Shown here: piece after piece, positions 62,855 through 64,000 of the stretch | How positions within the stretch are numbered: the first letter of the stretch is position 1 | Layout of the letters: every line of letters begins with the position of its first letter | From: Bacteroidales bacterium | GTDB taxonomy: Bacteria > Bacteroidota > Bacteroidia > Bacteroidales > UBA1715 | NCBI GenBank assembly: GCA_016714605.1 | Contig: JADKDL010000004.1 | Span: 1-64,000, forward strand | DNA length: 64,000 bases | Direction: 5' to 3' | Notes under the pieces: generated by a model | What the model saw: only the letters and a program-made list of their open reading frames with translations | What the model was told of the DNA's origin: nothing | The model's database searches: none | Translations under genes and position numbers: made by a program

Positions 62855-63871
62855 ATGAGAAGTTTTAAAGTATTAGCAATGAGTTTGCTAATTTTAACCA
62901 TTTGGGGAGCCGGTGCTCAAAACACTTTGTTGGTTTACACAAAATACCCTTCCCAGCTTAATTTTATTGATGCTTTCAATAAAGTGATACCCAAGAAACC
63001 AATCTGGAGCGAAACCGATGGTGGTTATATTATCAATCTGAAAGACCTCGATAATACCTACGTTACTACTACCGATGCCAGTGCAAGTTTTAAACTTTCA
63101 AGCAACGAGCAACTTACTAAAGCAATTTCGCTTGATATAAATAAGAAAGTGGCATTGCAAAAGTTATTCACCAACGAAAAATATTGTTGTGAAAAACTAT
63201 CAGAAAAACAGAAAAAAGGAACTGAGAAAATTTATGCAGTTTCTGTAATGAAAAAAGGAGAGAAAAAATATGATCCATTGGAGTTTTTGGCTCAAAACAA
63301 TAATGAAGTATGTTATTTAGATAGTATTGCAATTGCTTGGAAAACTTTGGGAGAAATTAAGTCTATTTATCTGTTAGATGTCAATACATTAGAAACAGTT
63401 TGGGAATCAGATACTTATAATGATTCTGAGCTTACGTATAATAAAATAAAATCAATGTTAAAACGCGAGTTCCTGAAAAATCATAAATATCAAATAAATA
63501 TTGTTTTAAAAAATCAGGACCCCGAAGTGAAGTATTCTTATGAATTTGATTATTCTGATTTAGCATTTAATTCACAATTATATCATTTTCCAAGTCAAGA
63601 AAATGTGTCAATAAGTTGGCAGTCAGTTCAAAAAGTTGCAAAACTACAAGTTGTAGAATCATCTACAGGAAGAATGCTTCTAGAAAAAAATAATGTTCAA
63701 AACAATATTTTTTCATTTATAAATGATGTATCGCCTATAAATGAACGTTTCGTTTCTGGCATTGAATATCAATTGAATGTAATACTTGAAAATGAAGAGA
63801 TGTATTCTTATAATTTTGAAGTACTTATAAATGAAGAAGATTCACAAATTCTAAAGTCAATAATAGAATAA
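62855..63871 (+). CDS. Exported protein of unknown function
   Basis: The 338-residue protein has a signal peptide (MRSFKVLAMSLLILTIWGAG, then AQ). The mature part mixes Lys-rich helices with beta-strand stretches ('NHKYQINIVLKNQDPEVKYS', 'VSISWQSVQKVAKLQVVESS') that look like Ig-like repeats. No family was recognised. It is followed after 119 bp by another start codon at the window edge. Location is probably periplasmic or at the cell surface. Confidence 0.7.
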   Translation: MRSFKVLAMSLLILTIWGAGAQNTLLVYTKYPSQLNFIDAFNKVIPKKPIWSETDGGYIINLKDLDNTYVTTTDASASFKLSSNEQLTKAISLDINKKVALQKLFTNEKYCCEKLSEKQKKGTEKIYAVSVMKKGEKKYDPLEFLAQNNNEVCYLDSIAIAWKTLGEIKSIYLLDVNTLETVWESDTYNDSELTYNKIKSMLKREFLKNHKYQINIVLKNQDPEVKYSYEFDYSDLAFNSQLYHFPSQENVSISWQSVQKVAKLQVVESSTGRMLLEKNNVQNNIFSFINDVSPINERFVSGIEYQLNVILENEEMYSYNFEVLINEEDSQILKSIIE

Positions 63872-63990
63872 TGATTGCTTGAATCTATATATAAAATATA
63901 AAAATTGAGTTATAAAATAAAAATTTGTTAAAGAAAAGTTTGTTAATATACCTTACTTTAGCAGAAAATAACCAATAAATTTATAAAATT

Positions 63991-64000
63991 ATGTATAGCG
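63991..64000 (+). CDS. Possible start of the next gene (cut by the window end)
   Basis: An ATG at 63991 follows an AT-rich leader; only three codons (ATG TAT AGC) are inside the window. Nothing can be said about the product. Confidence 0.25.

Noticed and set aside
1..64000. tRNA or rRNA genes
   Set aside because: No cloverleaf with a conserved T-loop (GTTCRA) and no rRNA core sequence was recognised on reading both strands; a covariance search would be needed to exclude them fully.

Overview
The window looks like a chromosomal segment of an AT-rich member of the Bacteroidota, probably Bacteroidales/Marinilabiliales-like. The evidence is a type A C-terminal sorting domain of the type IX secretion system on a GH9 protein, two propeller-type sensor kinases (one a full hybrid two-component system with an AraC output), a TorF-type outer membrane protein, and promoters of the Bacteroidota form TTG-N19/21-TAnnTTTG. 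No rRNA, tRNA, CRISPR array or SusC/SusD pair was seen.

Layout. 0-1.7 kb: an exported protein of unknown function, split by frameshifts. 2.4-8.1 kb: a minus-strand cluster of an AraC regulator, two small exported proteins, a NapH-like membrane Fe-S protein, an outer membrane barrel, a membrane-anchored ferredoxin and a DUF318-type permease. 8.5-13.5 kb: a group II intron RT scrap and a very large secreted C10 cysteine peptidase. 14-20 kb: small accessory genes (a kinase-like protein, a TPR lipoprotein), an IS4-type element, MITE-like repeats and a 21-bp minisatellite. 20.1-21.8 kb: a phosphoethanolamine transferase. 22-39.8 kb: a beta-glucan degradation locus (GH9, GH16, GH64-GH5, GH5) next to an HTCS regulator. 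40.3-45.2 kb and 51.8-59 kb: accessory defence/toxin-antitoxin gene units (HigBA; C protein, m5C methylase, HNH nuclease and NgoFVII-like nuclease; DUF4160/DUF2442; DinD; RhuM and KilA-N scraps; PrimPol plus reverse transcriptase), each preceded by a copy of one dispersed repeat. Between them are a DEAD-box helicase and a second propeller sensor kinase. 59.3-64 kb: a deleted copy of the helicase locus, a chemotaxis receptor, a TorF-like porin and an exported protein.

How the genes work together. The HTCS probably senses beta-glucan fragments and controls the four secreted glycoside hydrolases, which together cover cellulose/mixed-linkage and beta-1,3-glucan. Most of these secreted proteins, and the C10 peptidase, end in a pair of similar 'GWNL' beta modules rather than the usual sorting domain. 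The strongest candidate for an undescribed system is the PrimPol - structured intergenic RNA - FCDD reverse transcriptase unit at 55.0-58.8 kb.

Caveat. Many genes are split by +1/-1 shifts at homopolymers. One gene has two compensating shifts and one methylase has about six, which points to uncorrected long-read errors more than to true pseudogenes. Split genes are listed here as segments, each naming its partner segments.
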